Below are positions 9,125 to 16,992 of a stretch of DNA of 64,000 nucleotides, in pieces. A program made the position numbers and the translations under genes. Within the stretch, counting starts at the first letter, position 1; each line of letters starts with the position of its first letter. The notes beneath the pieces are model-generated. The model made no database searches and was not told where the DNA came from. It was given only the letters and a program-made list of their open reading frames with translations. Source of the stretch: Streptomyces dangxiongensis (lineage in GTDB: Bacteria; Actinomycetota; Actinomycetes; Streptomycetales; Streptomycetaceae); NCBI RefSeq assembly GCF_003675325.1, contig NZ_CP033073.1, forward strand, positions 1,922,001 to 1,986,000, given 5' to 3'.

Positions 9125-9775
9125 ATGTCAGCCATCCGTCTTCTCGTACTGGGCGCGGTGCGCCGGCATGGGCGGGCCCACGGCTATCAGGTGCGCAACG
9201 ACCTGGAGTACTGGGGTGCCCACGAGTGGTCCAACGCCAAGCCGGGGTCGATCTACCACGCCCTGAAGCAGATGGCGAAACAGGGACTCCTGCACGCGCA
9301 CGAGACCGCCCCGTCCACGGCCGGCGGCCCTCCCCGGACCGAGTACGAGATGACGGCGAAGGGCACGGAGGAGTACTTCCGGCTGCTGCGCGAGTCGCTG
9401 ACCGCGTACGACCAGAAGTCGGACGTGCTCGCCGCGGCGCTCGGCTTCATCGTCGACCTGGAGCGCGCGGAGGTGCTGGGCCTGCTGCGGGAGCGATCGC
9501 GGGCCATCCGGGAGTGGCGCGCGTCGGTTACCGGGTACTACACGCCGGAGGGCGGCCCGGACCGGCTCGGGCACATCGGCGAGATCATGCACCTGTGGCT
9601 CCACGCGGCCGACGCGGGCGCCGCGTGGACCGAGGGGCTGATCCGGCGCCTGGAGGGCGGGGCGTACACCTTCGCGGGTGAGGGCGAGCCGTTCTCGGGG
9701 ATGCACGTGGTGCTCGCGGAGGGCGAGCGCAACCCGTACGCGACCGGGGAGCGGCATCCGGGAGACGAGCGCTGA
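9125..9775 (+). CDS. PadR-family transcriptional regulator
   Basis: 216 residues. The N-terminal winged helix has the PadR pattern (IRLLVLGAVRRHGRAHGYQV, then PGSIYHALKQMAKQGLL), followed by a helical dimerisation and effector domain of the PadR C-terminal type. The ATG at 9125 is chosen because the winged helix starts there; the longer upstream frame is junk. No good ribosome site is present and a TAATCT lies 8 bases upstream, compatible with leaderless transcription. It precedes an ABC exporter, and the two palindromes between them are its likely operators. Known logic for such pairs is that a toxic ligand releases PadR and induces the pump; the ligand here is unknown. Confidence 0.88.
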   Translation: MSAIRLLVLGAVRRHGRAHGYQVRNDLEYWGAHEWSNAKPGSIYHALKQMAKQGLLHAHETAPSTAGGPPRTEYEMTAKGTEEYFRLLRESLTAYDQKSDVLAAALGFIVDLERAEVLGLLRERSRAIREWRASVTGYYTPEGGPDRLGHIGEIMHLWLHAADAGAAWTEGLIRRLEGGAYTFAGEGEPFSGMHVVLAEGERNPYATGERHPGDER

Positions 9776-9779
9776 GGCA

Positions 9780-9804
9780 GCCCCGCCCGGCCGGCGGGCG
9801 GGGC
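9780..9804 (+). terminator. Terminator after padR
   Basis: Perfect 10-bp stem GCCCCGCCCG / CGGGCGGGGC with a 5-base loop, starting 4 bases after the stop codon. No U-tract, as is common in Streptomyces. Confidence 0.6.
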
Positions 9805-9821
9805 ACCGGCACACCCCCGTG

Positions 9822-9891
9822 TAGTCAAGTTTGACTAATCGACCGAGCGGGCATTAATGTGTCCCGGCGAGCAGTAGTCAAGATTGACTAC
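9822..9891 (+). promoter_or_regulatory. Exporter promoter with two palindromic PadR-type operators
   Basis: Two near-identical palindromes: TAGTCAAGTTTGACTA (9822-9837) and GTAGTCAAGATTGACTAC (9874-9891), 52 bases apart start to start. A -35-like TTGACT (9831-9836) lies inside the first, and a -10-like TAATGT (9855-9860) follows 18 bases later, so the second palindrome falls at or after the transcription start. Repressor bound at both would block the promoter twice. The exporter ATG is at 9909 with GGAGGA before it. Assignment to the neighbouring PadR protein is inference. Confidence 0.7.
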
Positions 9892-9908
9892 ATGAGCGGA
9901 GGAGACGC

Positions 9909-10886
9909 ATGGCCGACGCGATCGACGTCGAGGGCGTACGAAAGCGATACGGGGAGAAGGCCGCTCTGGACGGGCTGGACCTTCGGGTGGGACGCGGCAC
10001 CGTGCACGCCCTCCTCGGCCCGAACGGCGCGGGCAAGACGACGACGGTCCGCGTCCTGACCACGCTGCTGCGGCCGGACTCGGGCCGGGTGGCGGTCGCC
10101 GGGTACGACGTGGTGACGCAGGCCGACCGGGTGCGGGCCCACATCGGACTGCTCGGCCAGCACGCGGCGCTCGACGAGGAGCTGGGCGGCCGGCAGAACC
10201 TGGAGATGTTCGGCCGGCTCTACCACCTCGGCGCCCGGCGGGCCCGCGCCCGCGCCGACGAGCTGCTGGAACGGTTCGGCCTCACGGACACCGGTGCCAA
10301 GCAGGTCAAGCGGTACAGCGGCGGCATGCGGCGGCGGCTCGACCTCGCCGCGTCGCTGATCACGGAGCCGGAGGTGCTCTTCCTCGACGAGCCGACCACC
10401 GGGCTCGACCCGCGCAGTCGGGCCGAGGTCTGGGCGTCGGTGCGCTCGCTGGTCGGCGGCGGCACCACGGTGCTGCTGACCACCCAGTACCTGGAGGAGG
10501 CCGACCAGCTCGCCGACCAGATCTCGGTGGTCGACCAGGGGCGGGTCATCGCCGACGGCACCGCCGACGAGCTGAAGGCGCGTACCGGCGGCGACCGCAT
10601 CGACGTCGTCCTGCGCGACGCGTCCCAGTTGGCCGCCGCGGTGGCCCTGATGCCGTTCGCCGCCGCCGACGTCACGGTGGACGCCGACCGCCGGCGGTTC
10701 AGCGCGCCCGTGACCGACCGGATGAGCGCGCTCACCCAAGTGGTGCGGGTGCTGGCGTCGGCGGGCATCGAGGCGGAGGACATCGCTGTGCGCAGGCCCA
10801 CCCTGGACGAGGTGTTCCTGCGGCTGACGGGGCGCTCCGAGGAGGCCCCGGCGTCGGACGAGACCCGGACCAGGGAGGCGGTGTGA
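9909..10886 (+). CDS. Drug-type ABC transporter ATP-binding protein (DrrA-like)
   Basis: 325 residues. Walker [11 protein letters not shown] (about 37-46), signature [12 protein letters not shown], Walker [16 protein letters not shown], and a C-terminal DrrA-type extension after about residue 230. The [20 protein letters not shown] stretch is typical of daunorubicin-resistance ATPases. It should power export by the permease encoded next, whose GTG overlaps its stop by four bases. The pair most likely exports the cluster's product or confers self-resistance. Substrate unknown. Confidence 0.92.
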   Translation: MADAIDVEGVRKRYGEKAALDGLDLRVGRGTVHALLGPNGAGKTTTVRVLTTLLRPDSGRVAVAGYDVVTQADRVRAHIGLLGQHAALDEELGGRQNLEMFGRLYHLGARRARARADELLERFGLTDTGAKQVKRYSGGMRRRLDLAASLITEPEVLFLDEPTTGLDPRSRAEVWASVRSLVGGGTTVLLTTQYLEEADQLADQISVVDQGRVIADGTADELKARTGGDRIDVVLRDASQLAAAVALMPFAAADVTVDADRRRFSAPVTDRMSALTQVVRVLASAGIEAEDIAVRRPTLDEVFLRLTGRSEEAPASDETRTREAV

Positions 10887-11689
10887 GCGCGGTGGGCACG
10901 ACGAACGCGGTGCGCCAGAGCGGCGGTGGTCTCGCCTTCGCGCTGAGCGACTCCTGGACCATGACCCGGCGGGAACTCGCCCACTGGGAACGGCAGCCGA
11001 TACAGGTGGCCGTCGGCGTGGTCTTCCCCGTGATGATCCTGCTGATGTTCGGCTATCTGATCGGCGGCGGCCGGGACGTCGGCGGCGACTACATCGACTA
11101 CCTGGTGCCCGGCATCCTCGCGCTGACCATGGCCTTCGGCCTGGAGAGCACGGTGATCGCGGTCACCCAGGACGTCAACAAGGGCGTGATCGACCGGTTC
11201 CGGTCCATGCCGATGGCCAACGGCGCGGTGCTGGTGGGCCGTTCGGCGGCGGACATGCTGCAGTCCGCGGTGAGCCTCGCCGTGATGATCGGCGTCGGGT
11301 ACGCCATCGGCTGGCGGGCGCACACGACGGCGGCCGGGTTCCTCGGCGCCGTGGGCCTCCTGCTGCTGTTCCGGTTCGCGATGCTGTGGATCGGCATCCA
11401 CCTGGCCCTGGTGGCTGGGAAACCGGAACTGGTGCAGGCCGTGCAGATCCTGGTCTGGCCGGTGGGATTCCTGTCCAACGCCATCGCGACCCCCGCGTCC
11501 ATGCCGGACTGGCTGGGCACGGTGGTGCAGTGGAACCCCATGTCCCAGACCGCGACGGCGGTACGGGACCTGTTCGGCAGCGTCGGCGGCGCGTCCGGGC
11601 ACGTCCTGGCGGCCGTGCTCTGGCCGGTGGGGCTGTTCGCCGTCTTCTTCCCGCTGGCCCTGCGCCGGTTCGCCCGGCTCAGCTACTGA
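10883..11689 (+). CDS. ABC-2 type permease (DrrB-like)
   Basis: 268 residues with about six membrane segments and an ABC-2 core ([20 protein letters not shown], then [18 protein letters not shown]). The [11 protein letters not shown] stretch near the C-terminus is usual in DrrB proteins. It forms the membrane channel for the ATPase at 9909, to which it is translationally coupled. The GTG overlapping the TGA is taken as the start. Followed by a strong terminator, so the exporter forms a two-gene unit under the PadR-type operators. Confidence 0.9.
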   Translation: MSAVGTTNAVRQSGGGLAFALSDSWTMTRRELAHWERQPIQVAVGVVFPVMILLMFGYLIGGGRDVGGDYIDYLVPGILALTMAFGLESTVIAVTQDVNKGVIDRFRSMPMANGAVLVGRSAADMLQSAVSLAVMIGVGYAIGWRAHTTAAGFLGAVGLLLLFRFAMLWIGIHLALVAGKPELVQAVQILVWPVGFLSNAIATPASMPDWLGTVVQWNPMSQTATAVRDLFGSVGGASGHVLAAVLWPVGLFAVFFPLALRRFARLSY

Positions 11690-11776
11690 CCCCCCGTCGG
11701 CCGCACCGGCCGACGGCCCGCTCCACCCCTGGATCCCGCCCGGGACCGGCCCCGCGCCGGCCCCGGCGGTGACCGC

Positions 11777-11819
11777 CGGTGGCCGCGTCCCTGCCCCCCG
11801 TCAGCGGACGCGGCCACCG
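11777..11819 (+). terminator. Terminator after the exporter operon
   Basis: 14-bp stem CGGTGGCCGCGTCC / GGACGCGGCCACCG with a 15-base loop, about 90 bases after the permease stop. It separates the exporter from the PKS operon. Confidence 0.7.
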
Positions 11820-11870
11820 TCGTGTCCACGGCCGGGTCCGCGGCGCTCCTGCCATCGGCGGACGGGAATC

Positions 11871-11927
11871 GAGTGAGGCTCCAGCCTCGTGGGTGAGGCT
11901 CGGTGTCCGAGGACGCAACCGAGGCTC
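11871..11927 (+). promoter_or_regulatory. Repeat-rich regulatory region before the PKS operon
   Basis: GAGGCTC occurs at 11875, 11895 and 11921; the first forms a small palindrome, GAGGCT-CC-AGCCTC. The string GAGTGAGGCTCCA (11871-11883) recurs as GAGTCAGGCTCCA at 21214, before the AMP-ligase operon. The shared element upstream of two operons of one cluster suggests a common activator site. No clear -10 can be read. Confidence 0.45.
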
Positions 11928-11945
11928 AGGACTGTGAGGAATCCG

Positions 11946-13211
11946 ATGAAACGGGTCGTGATTACCGGCATGGGGGTGGTCGCCCCGGGCGGTGTGGGCG
12001 TCAAGTCGTTCTGGGAGGTGCTCACGGCGGGCCGTACGGCGACCCGGGACATCACCCTGTTCGACGCGGCACCGTTCCGCTCCCGTATCGCCGCCGAGGC
12101 CGACTTCGACCCGGCCGAGCACGGATTCGGCCCCGCTGAGGCCGAACGGCTCGACCGGGCCGCCCAGTTCGCCCTCGTCGCCGCCCGCGAGGCCCTCGCG
12201 GACAGCGGAGTCGACGAGACGCCGAACCCCCTGCGCACCGGGGTGAGCCTCGGCAGCGCGGTCGGCTGCACCACCGGCCTGGACACCGAGTACGCGGTCG
12301 TCAGCGACCACGGACGGGACTGGACCGTGGACCACACCCGGGCCGTGGCCCACCTCTTCGACTACTTCGTGCCCAGCTCGCTGGCGGCCGAAGTGGCCCG
12401 GACCGCCGGCGCCCAGGGCCCGGTGTCCCTGGTGTCCAACGGCTGCACCTCCGGCCTGGACGCGATCGGGTACGCCGCCGAGCTGATCCGCGAGGGCAGC
12501 GCCGACGTCATGCTGGCGGGTGCCACCGACGCGCCGATCTCCCCCATCACGGTCGCCTGCTTCGACGCCATCAAGGCGACCAGCCCGCGCAACGACGACC
12601 CGACGACCGCCTCGCGGCCCTTCGACCGGACCCGCAACGGCTTCGTGCTGGGCGAGGGTTCGGCGGTCCTGGTGCTGGAGGAGTTCGAACGCGCGCGCCG
12701 CCGGGGCGCGCCGATGTACGCCGAGATCTCCGGCTTCGCCAGCCGCAGCAACGCGTACCACATGACCGGACTGCGGGCCGACGGCCGCGAGATGGCCGAG
12801 GCGATCCGGGCGGCACTCGCCGAGGCACGGCTCGACCCGACCGCCGTCGACTACGTCAACGCGCACGGCTCGGGAACCCGGCAGAACGACCGGCACGAGA
12901 CGGCCGCCTTCAAGCGCAGTCTCGGCAGCCACGCCCACGACGTCCCGGTCAGCTCCATCAAGTCGATGATCGGCCACTCGCTGGGCGCGATCGGCTCGCT
13001 GGAGGTCGCCGCCAGTGCCCTCGCCATCACCCACAACACCGTTCCGCCGACGGCCAATCTGCACGACCCCGATCCGGAGTGCGACCTGGACTACACCCCG
13101 ATCACGGCCCGCGAGCGGCGCACCGACACCGTGCTCAGCGTCGGCAGCGGCTTCGGCGGCTTCCAGAGCGCCATCGTGCTGACCCGCCCCCGGCTCGCGG
13201 AGGCGGCGTGA
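11946..13211 (+). CDS. Type II polyketide synthase ketosynthase alpha subunit
   Basis: 421 residues, the standard KS-alpha length. The thiolase fold has the active-site Cys in [11 protein letters not shown] (about residue 167), the His motifs VNAHGSGT and [12 protein letters not shown], and the C-terminal [10 protein letters not shown]. With the chain-length factor it condenses malonyl units on the ACP. The start ATG has GAGGA 5 bases upstream; the longer frame from 11889 is not needed. Order KS-alpha, KS-beta, ACP with a GTGA overlap to the next gene is canonical. An iterative octaketide-to-decaketide product is expected from the family; the chain length cannot be read here. Confidence 0.95.
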   Translation: MKRVVITGMGVVAPGGVGVKSFWEVLTAGRTATRDITLFDAAPFRSRIAAEADFDPAEHGFGPAEAERLDRAAQFALVAAREALADSGVDETPNPLRTGVSLGSAVGCTTGLDTEYAVVSDHGRDWTVDHTRAVAHLFDYFVPSSLAAEVARTAGAQGPVSLVSNGCTSGLDAIGYAAELIREGSADVMLAGATDAPISPITVACFDAIKATSPRNDDPTTASRPFDRTRNGFVLGEGSAVLVLEEFERARRRGAPMYAEISGFASRSNAYHMTGLRADGREMAEAIRAALAEARLDPTAVDYVNAHGSGTRQNDRHETAAFKRSLGSHAHDVPVSSIKSMIGHSLGAIGSLEVAASALAITHNTVPPTANLHDPDPECDLDYTPITARERRTDTVLSVGSGFGGFQSAIVLTRPRLAEAA

Positions 13212-14464
13212 CGACGGCCTCGCCGGTGTCCGCGCCGACCCGGCCCTCCGCCGCTCGCCCGGGGACCCCCGTCGTGACCGGAATCGGCGTCGCCGCGCCC
13301 AACGGCCTGGGCGCGGCTGCCTGGTGGGCGGCCGTGCTGCGCGGGGAGAACGGCATCGGCCCCGTCACCCTGTTCGACGCCTCGGGCTATCCGGTGCGGC
13401 TGGCCGGCGAGGTGCCCGGCTTCGTCGCGGCCGACCACGTGTCCAGCCGGCTGCTGCCGCAGACCGACCGGGTGACCCGGCTGTCCCTGGCCGTCGCCCG
13501 GGAGGCCCTCGACGACGCCGGGGTGGACCCGGCCGAACTGCCCGACTACACCGCCGGAGTGGTCACCGCCAGTTCCGCGGGCGGATTCGAGTTCGGGCAG
13601 CGCGAGCTGCAGGCGCTGTGGAGCCGGGGCGGCCGTCATGTCAGCGCTTACCAGTCCTTCGCCTGGTTCTACGCCGTCAACACCGGCCAGATCTCCATCC
13701 GGCACGGCCTGCGGGGCGCGAGCGGCGCCGTCGTCTCCGAGCAGGCGGGGGGGCTCGACGCGGTCGCGCAGGCCCGGCGGCAGATCCGCCGGGGCACCCG
13801 GCTCGTGATCACCGGGGGCGTCGACTCGGCGCTGTGCCCCTGGGGATGGGCGGCCCATCTGGCGGGCGGCGGTCTGAGCACCGCCGACGACCCGGCGCTG
13901 GCGTTCCTGCCGTTCGACGCCAGGGCCCGCGGCCATGTGGTGGGCGAGGGCGGGGCGCTGTTCGTGCTGGAGGAAGCCGAGGTGGCCCGGCAGCGTGGTG
14001 CCCAAATCTACGGATCGGTCTCGGGGTGTGCGGCGACCTTCGACGCCGACGGCTCCCCGCGCCTGGCCGACGCGGCCCGGCTCGCCCTGGCCGACGCGGG
14101 CGTGGGACCGGCAGACGTCGACGTGGTCTTCGCGGACGCGGCGGGCGACCGTGCCGCCGACCGGGCGGAGGCCGCGGCGATCGCCGACCTGTTCGGCCGC
14201 TTCGGGGTGCCGGTCACCGCGCCCAAGTCCATGACGGGCCGACTGCTGGCGGGAGGTGCCTCGCTGGACCTGGCCGCAGCCCTGTTCGCCCTGCGCGAGC
14301 AGGTGATCCCGCCGACCACGGGCACGGAGCGCCCGGCCGGGGACTGTCCCGTCGACCTGGTGACCGGCGCCCCGCGCCGCGGTGTCCGCCTGCGCCACGC
14401 CCTGGTCCTGGCCCGCGGCCGGGGCGGCTTCAACGCGGCGGCCGTGGTCCGCCGCGCCGACTGA
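13208..14464 (+). CDS. Type II polyketide synthase chain-length factor (KS-beta)
   Basis: 418 residues. It is homologous to KS-alpha but the active-site Cys is replaced by Gln in [10 protein letters not shown], the hallmark of chain-length factors. It forms the heterodimer that initiates and sets chain length. The start GTG overlaps the KS-alpha stop, so equal synthesis of the two subunits is expected. The first 20 residues (Ala/Pro/Thr rich) precede the fold. A longer frame upstream runs through KS-alpha and is spurious. Confidence 0.94.
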   Translation: MTTASPVSAPTRPSAARPGTPVVTGIGVAAPNGLGAAAWWAAVLRGENGIGPVTLFDASGYPVRLAGEVPGFVAADHVSSRLLPQTDRVTRLSLAVAREALDDAGVDPAELPDYTAGVVTASSAGGFEFGQRELQALWSRGGRHVSAYQSFAWFYAVNTGQISIRHGLRGASGAVVSEQAGGLDAVAQARRQIRRGTRLVITGGVDSALCPWGWAAHLAGGGLSTADDPALAFLPFDARARGHVVGEGGALFVLEEAEVARQRGAQIYGSVSGCAATFDADGSPRLADAARLALADAGVGPADVDVVFADAAGDRAADRAEAAAIADLFGRFGVPVTAPKSMTGRLLAGGASLDLAAALFALREQVIPPTTGTERPAGDCPVDLVTGAPRRGVRLRHALVLARGRGGFNAAAVVRRAD

Positions 14465-14509
14465 CCGGCTCCACCGACGCGCGTGCCCGGCACGCGGAGA
14501 GACAGTGTG

Positions 14510-14770
14510 ATGAAGCAGCTGGAACTGAGCGAACTGACCGCCCTGCTGCGCGAGTGCGCCGGCGAGGACGAGGGCGTCGACCTGGACGGCGACGTCCTGG
14601 ACATCCCCTTCACCGACCTCGGCTACGACTCGCTGGCCATGCTCCAGACCACCGGACGCATCGAGCGCGACTACGAGGTGACACTCGACGAGGCCATCGA
14701 CGGCGCCGGGACGCCGCGCGCCTACCTGGACGCCGTCAACCGGGCCCTGGCGGCCAGGGAGGCGGCCTGA
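14510..14770 (+). CDS. Type II PKS acyl carrier protein
   Basis: 86 residues. The phosphopantetheine site is the Ser in DLGYDSLAML. It carries the growing polyketide between KS, ketoreductase and cyclases. ATG 14510 is preferred over the upstream frame because GGAGAG lies 8 bases before it. It completes the minimal PKS with the two preceding genes. A second carrier protein of different type lies at 22780. Confidence 0.93.
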   Translation: MKQLELSELTALLRECAGEDEGVDLDGDVLDIPFTDLGYDSLAMLQTTGRIERDYEVTLDEAIDGAGTPRAYLDAVNRALAAREAA

Positions 14771-14822
14771 CCGTGGCGAGGACCCTTACACCGCACGGCA
14801 CGACCCACCGAGAAGGGACACG

Positions 14823-16469
14823 ATGACCACTCCAAGCCGCCGGCGTTTCGTCGCCGGCACGTTCACCGTCGGGGCCGCCGGACTCCTCGGCGCGGGGATG
14901 AGCCCCGTCCCGGCCGCGGCGGCCACCACCGGCGGGCACCGCGGGCCGGGCGTTACGGGGGGCGGCGCCGACATCACTCCGGGCGACCCCCGGTACGAGG
15001 TACTCGCCACCCGCGGCCGCAACAAGCGGTTCACCGCGCGCCCGGCGGCCTTCCGCGTGGCCACGACCACCGAGGAGGTGGTCCGTGCCGTCGGCGAGGC
15101 CGCCCGTTCCGGCCAGCGGGTCGCGGTGCGCAGCGGCGGCCACTGCTACGAGAACTTCGTGGGCGACCCGGCCGTGCGCCTGGTGATCGACCTCGGCGAC
15201 ATGAACGCCGTCGCGTACGACCCGCGGATGCGCGCGGTCATGATCGAGTCGGGTGCGCGGCTGATGGACGTGTACCGCAGGCTTTACGACACCTGGGGCG
15301 TCACCCTGCCCGGCGGGGCCAGCGCCACCGTCGGCATCGGCGGGCACGTGGCGGGCGGCGGGTACGGGGCGCTGTCCCGGCGCTTCGGTGTCGCCGCCGA
15401 CCACGTGTACGCCGTCGAGGTCGTCGTCGCCGACGCCGCGGGCCGGGCCCGTGCCGTGGTGGCCACCCGCGAACCCGAGGACCCCCACCGCGACCTGTGG
15501 TGGGCCCATACGGGCGGTGGCGGCGGCAACTTCGGTGTCGTCACCCGCTACTGGTTCCGCTCCCCCGGTGCCACCGGCGACGACCCCGCCCACCTGCTCC
15601 CGCGCCCGCCCGCCGAGATCCTGTCCAGCGCGGTGATCTTCCCCCGCGAGGGCATGGACCGGGCGGCGATGCGGCGGCTGGTCGGCGACTTCGGCCGCTG
15701 GCACGAGCGCAACAGCGGCGCCGGGTCCCCGTACACCGGCCTGTACGGCGGACTGGTGCTGCTGAGCCGGCTGCGGGAGAACGACCCTGGCCACAGCGCC
15801 GTCAGCTTCACCCATGTCGACGCCGGGCTGCCGGACGCCGAGCGGCTGCTGGAGCGGTACGTGACGGCCGTGACGGAGGGCGTCGGCGTCACGCCGTACG
15901 TCCCCGGGACCGTCCGGGTCCCCTGGTTCACCGCCACGACGCAGCTCACCGAGGCCCAGGACGCGGAGAAGGGCCGGCAGAAGATCAAGTCCGCCTACCT
16001 TCGCCGTTCCCTGACGGACCGGCAGATCGATGCCCTGTTCACCCACCTCGACAGCGCCGACCACGGCAGCGAGGCGGCCAGCGTGTCGCTCCAGTCGTAC
16101 GGCGGCCGGATCAACACCGTGGGCTCCTCGGCCACCGCCACCGCGCACCGGGACGCGGTGGTGAACGTCATCTTCATGAACACCTGGCAGGACCCCGACG
16201 CCGACGCCGAGAACATCGGCTGGCTGCGGCGCATGTACCAGGACGTGTTCGCCACGACGGGCGGCGTGCCGGTGCCGGGACGGGGCGGCGCCGACGGCTG
16301 CTACATCAACTACCCGGACCTCGACATGGCCGACCCCGAGTGGAACACCTCCGGGGTGCCCTGGCACCGCCTGTACTACAAGGACAACTACGCTCGCCTC
16401 CAGCGGATCAAGGCCGTCTGGGACCCGCGGCAGGTGTTCGGGCACGACCTGGGCGTGCGGCCCGTGTGA
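14823..16469 (+). CDS. Secreted-type FAD-linked oxidase (BBE/AknOx family)
   Basis: 548 residues. A twin-arginine signal (SRRRFVAGTFTVGAAG) suggests Tat export, as for other tailoring oxidases of this family. The FAD_binding_4 domain has SGGHCYE, whose His is the usual covalent FAD anchor; the second, Cys anchor seen in bicovalent members is not evident (ASATVGIGGHVAGGGYG). The BBE C-terminal segment is DNYARLQRIKAVWDP. Members oxidise alcohols or form C-C or C-O bonds in polyketides and alkaloids. Last gene of the PKS operon, followed by a terminator. Likely a late step, perhaps outside the membrane. Confidence 0.88.
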   Translation: MTTPSRRRFVAGTFTVGAAGLLGAGMSPVPAAAATTGGHRGPGVTGGGADITPGDPRYEVLATRGRNKRFTARPAAFRVATTTEEVVRAVGEAARSGQRVAVRSGGHCYENFVGDPAVRLVIDLGDMNAVAYDPRMRAVMIESGARLMDVYRRLYDTWGVTLPGGASATVGIGGHVAGGGYGALSRRFGVAADHVYAVEVVVADAAGRARAVVATREPEDPHRDLWWAHTGGGGGNFGVVTRYWFRSPGATGDDPAHLLPRPPAEILSSAVIFPREGMDRAAMRRLVGDFGRWHERNSGAGSPYTGLYGGLVLLSRLRENDPGHSAVSFTHVDAGLPDAERLLERYVTAVTEGVGVTPYVPGTVRVPWFTATTQLTEAQDAEKGRQKIKSAYLRRSLTDRQIDALFTHLDSADHGSEAASVSLQSYGGRINTVGSSATATAHRDAVVNVIFMNTWQDPDADAENIGWLRRMYQDVFATTGGVPVPGRGGADGCYINYPDLDMADPEWNTSGVPWHRLYYKDNYARLQRIKAVWDPRQVFGHDLGVRPV

Positions 16470-16487
16470 CGGGGCCCGGGACACGAA

Positions 16488-16522
16488 GGGGAGGGGCGGC
16501 GCCGCGGGCGCCGTCCCTCCCC
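16488..16522. terminator. Bidirectional terminator between the oxidase and ABM genes
   Basis: 15-bp stem GGGGAGGGGCGGCGC / GCGCCGTCCCTCCCC with one G-T pair and a 5-base loop, between convergent genes. Confidence 0.65.
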
Positions 16523-16537
16523 GGGCTGTCCGGACGC

Positions 16538-16831
16538 TCAGGACGGCACGCGCTCCAGGAGCGGGGTGTACAGCTCTGGGTTGCTGTCGCTCAGCGCGCG
16601 CAGCGCGGCGCGGTGCGCGGCGAACTCCGGCTGCCGCAGCGCCTGGCGGAAGGACCGCTCGTCCTCCCAGTCGGCCACGTTGACATAGCGTCCGGGCCGG
16701 TCCAGGTGGCGCAGCAGACGGTGGCGGACGAAGCCGGGCTGGGCGGCGAAGAACGCCGAGGTGCTGTCGAAGGCACGCTCGAACTCCTCGGCAGAGCCGG
16801 TGAGTTGGAACCGGTTGATTAGTGTGATCAC
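16538..16831 (-). CDS. Antibiotic biosynthesis monooxygenase (ABM) domain protein
   Basis: 97 residues, one ABM ferredoxin-like barrel (ITLINRFQLTG, then AQPGFVRHRLL and YVNVADWED). Family members such as ActVA-Orf6 oxidise anthrone or naphthol rings to quinones without cofactor. The GTG at 16831 is chosen because AAGGA precedes it; the longer frame runs into the tandem repeat and encodes low-complexity sequence. It is transcribed toward the PKS operon, divergent from the helicase gene. Likely role: quinone formation in the polyketide. Confidence 0.85.
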   Translation of the reverse strand: MITLINRFQLTGSAEEFERAFDSTSAFFAAQPGFVRHRLLRHLDRPGRYVNVADWEDERSFRQALRQPEFAAHRAALRALSDSNPELYTPLLERVPS

Positions 16832-16926
16832 GGAGAGTTCCTTCTGGGAGACAGCGGGAAGCACGGTCACCGTCACAGACGGCACTCGAATGGCCGTGGA
16901 ACGCGGCTGGGCCGCCCGACCCGGAC

Positions 16927-16990
16927 CAGCGGGACAGCGGAACAGCGGAACAGCGGAACAGCGGAACAGCGGAACAGCGGAACAGCGGAA
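16927..16990. repeat. Eight-copy tandem repeat of an 8-mer before the helicase gene
   Basis: Eight head-to-tail units of CAGCGGAA (the first unit is CAGCGGGA), ending two bases before the ATG at 16993. The last unit supplies the purine-rich stretch where a ribosome site would sit. Uninterrupted repeats of this kind change length by slippage. Eight is not a multiple of three. Confidence 0.95.
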
Positions 16991-16992
16991 AC

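Noticed and set aside
16927..16990. CRISPR-like array
   Set aside because: The units are 8 bp and adjoin with no spacers; this is a simple tandem repeat.
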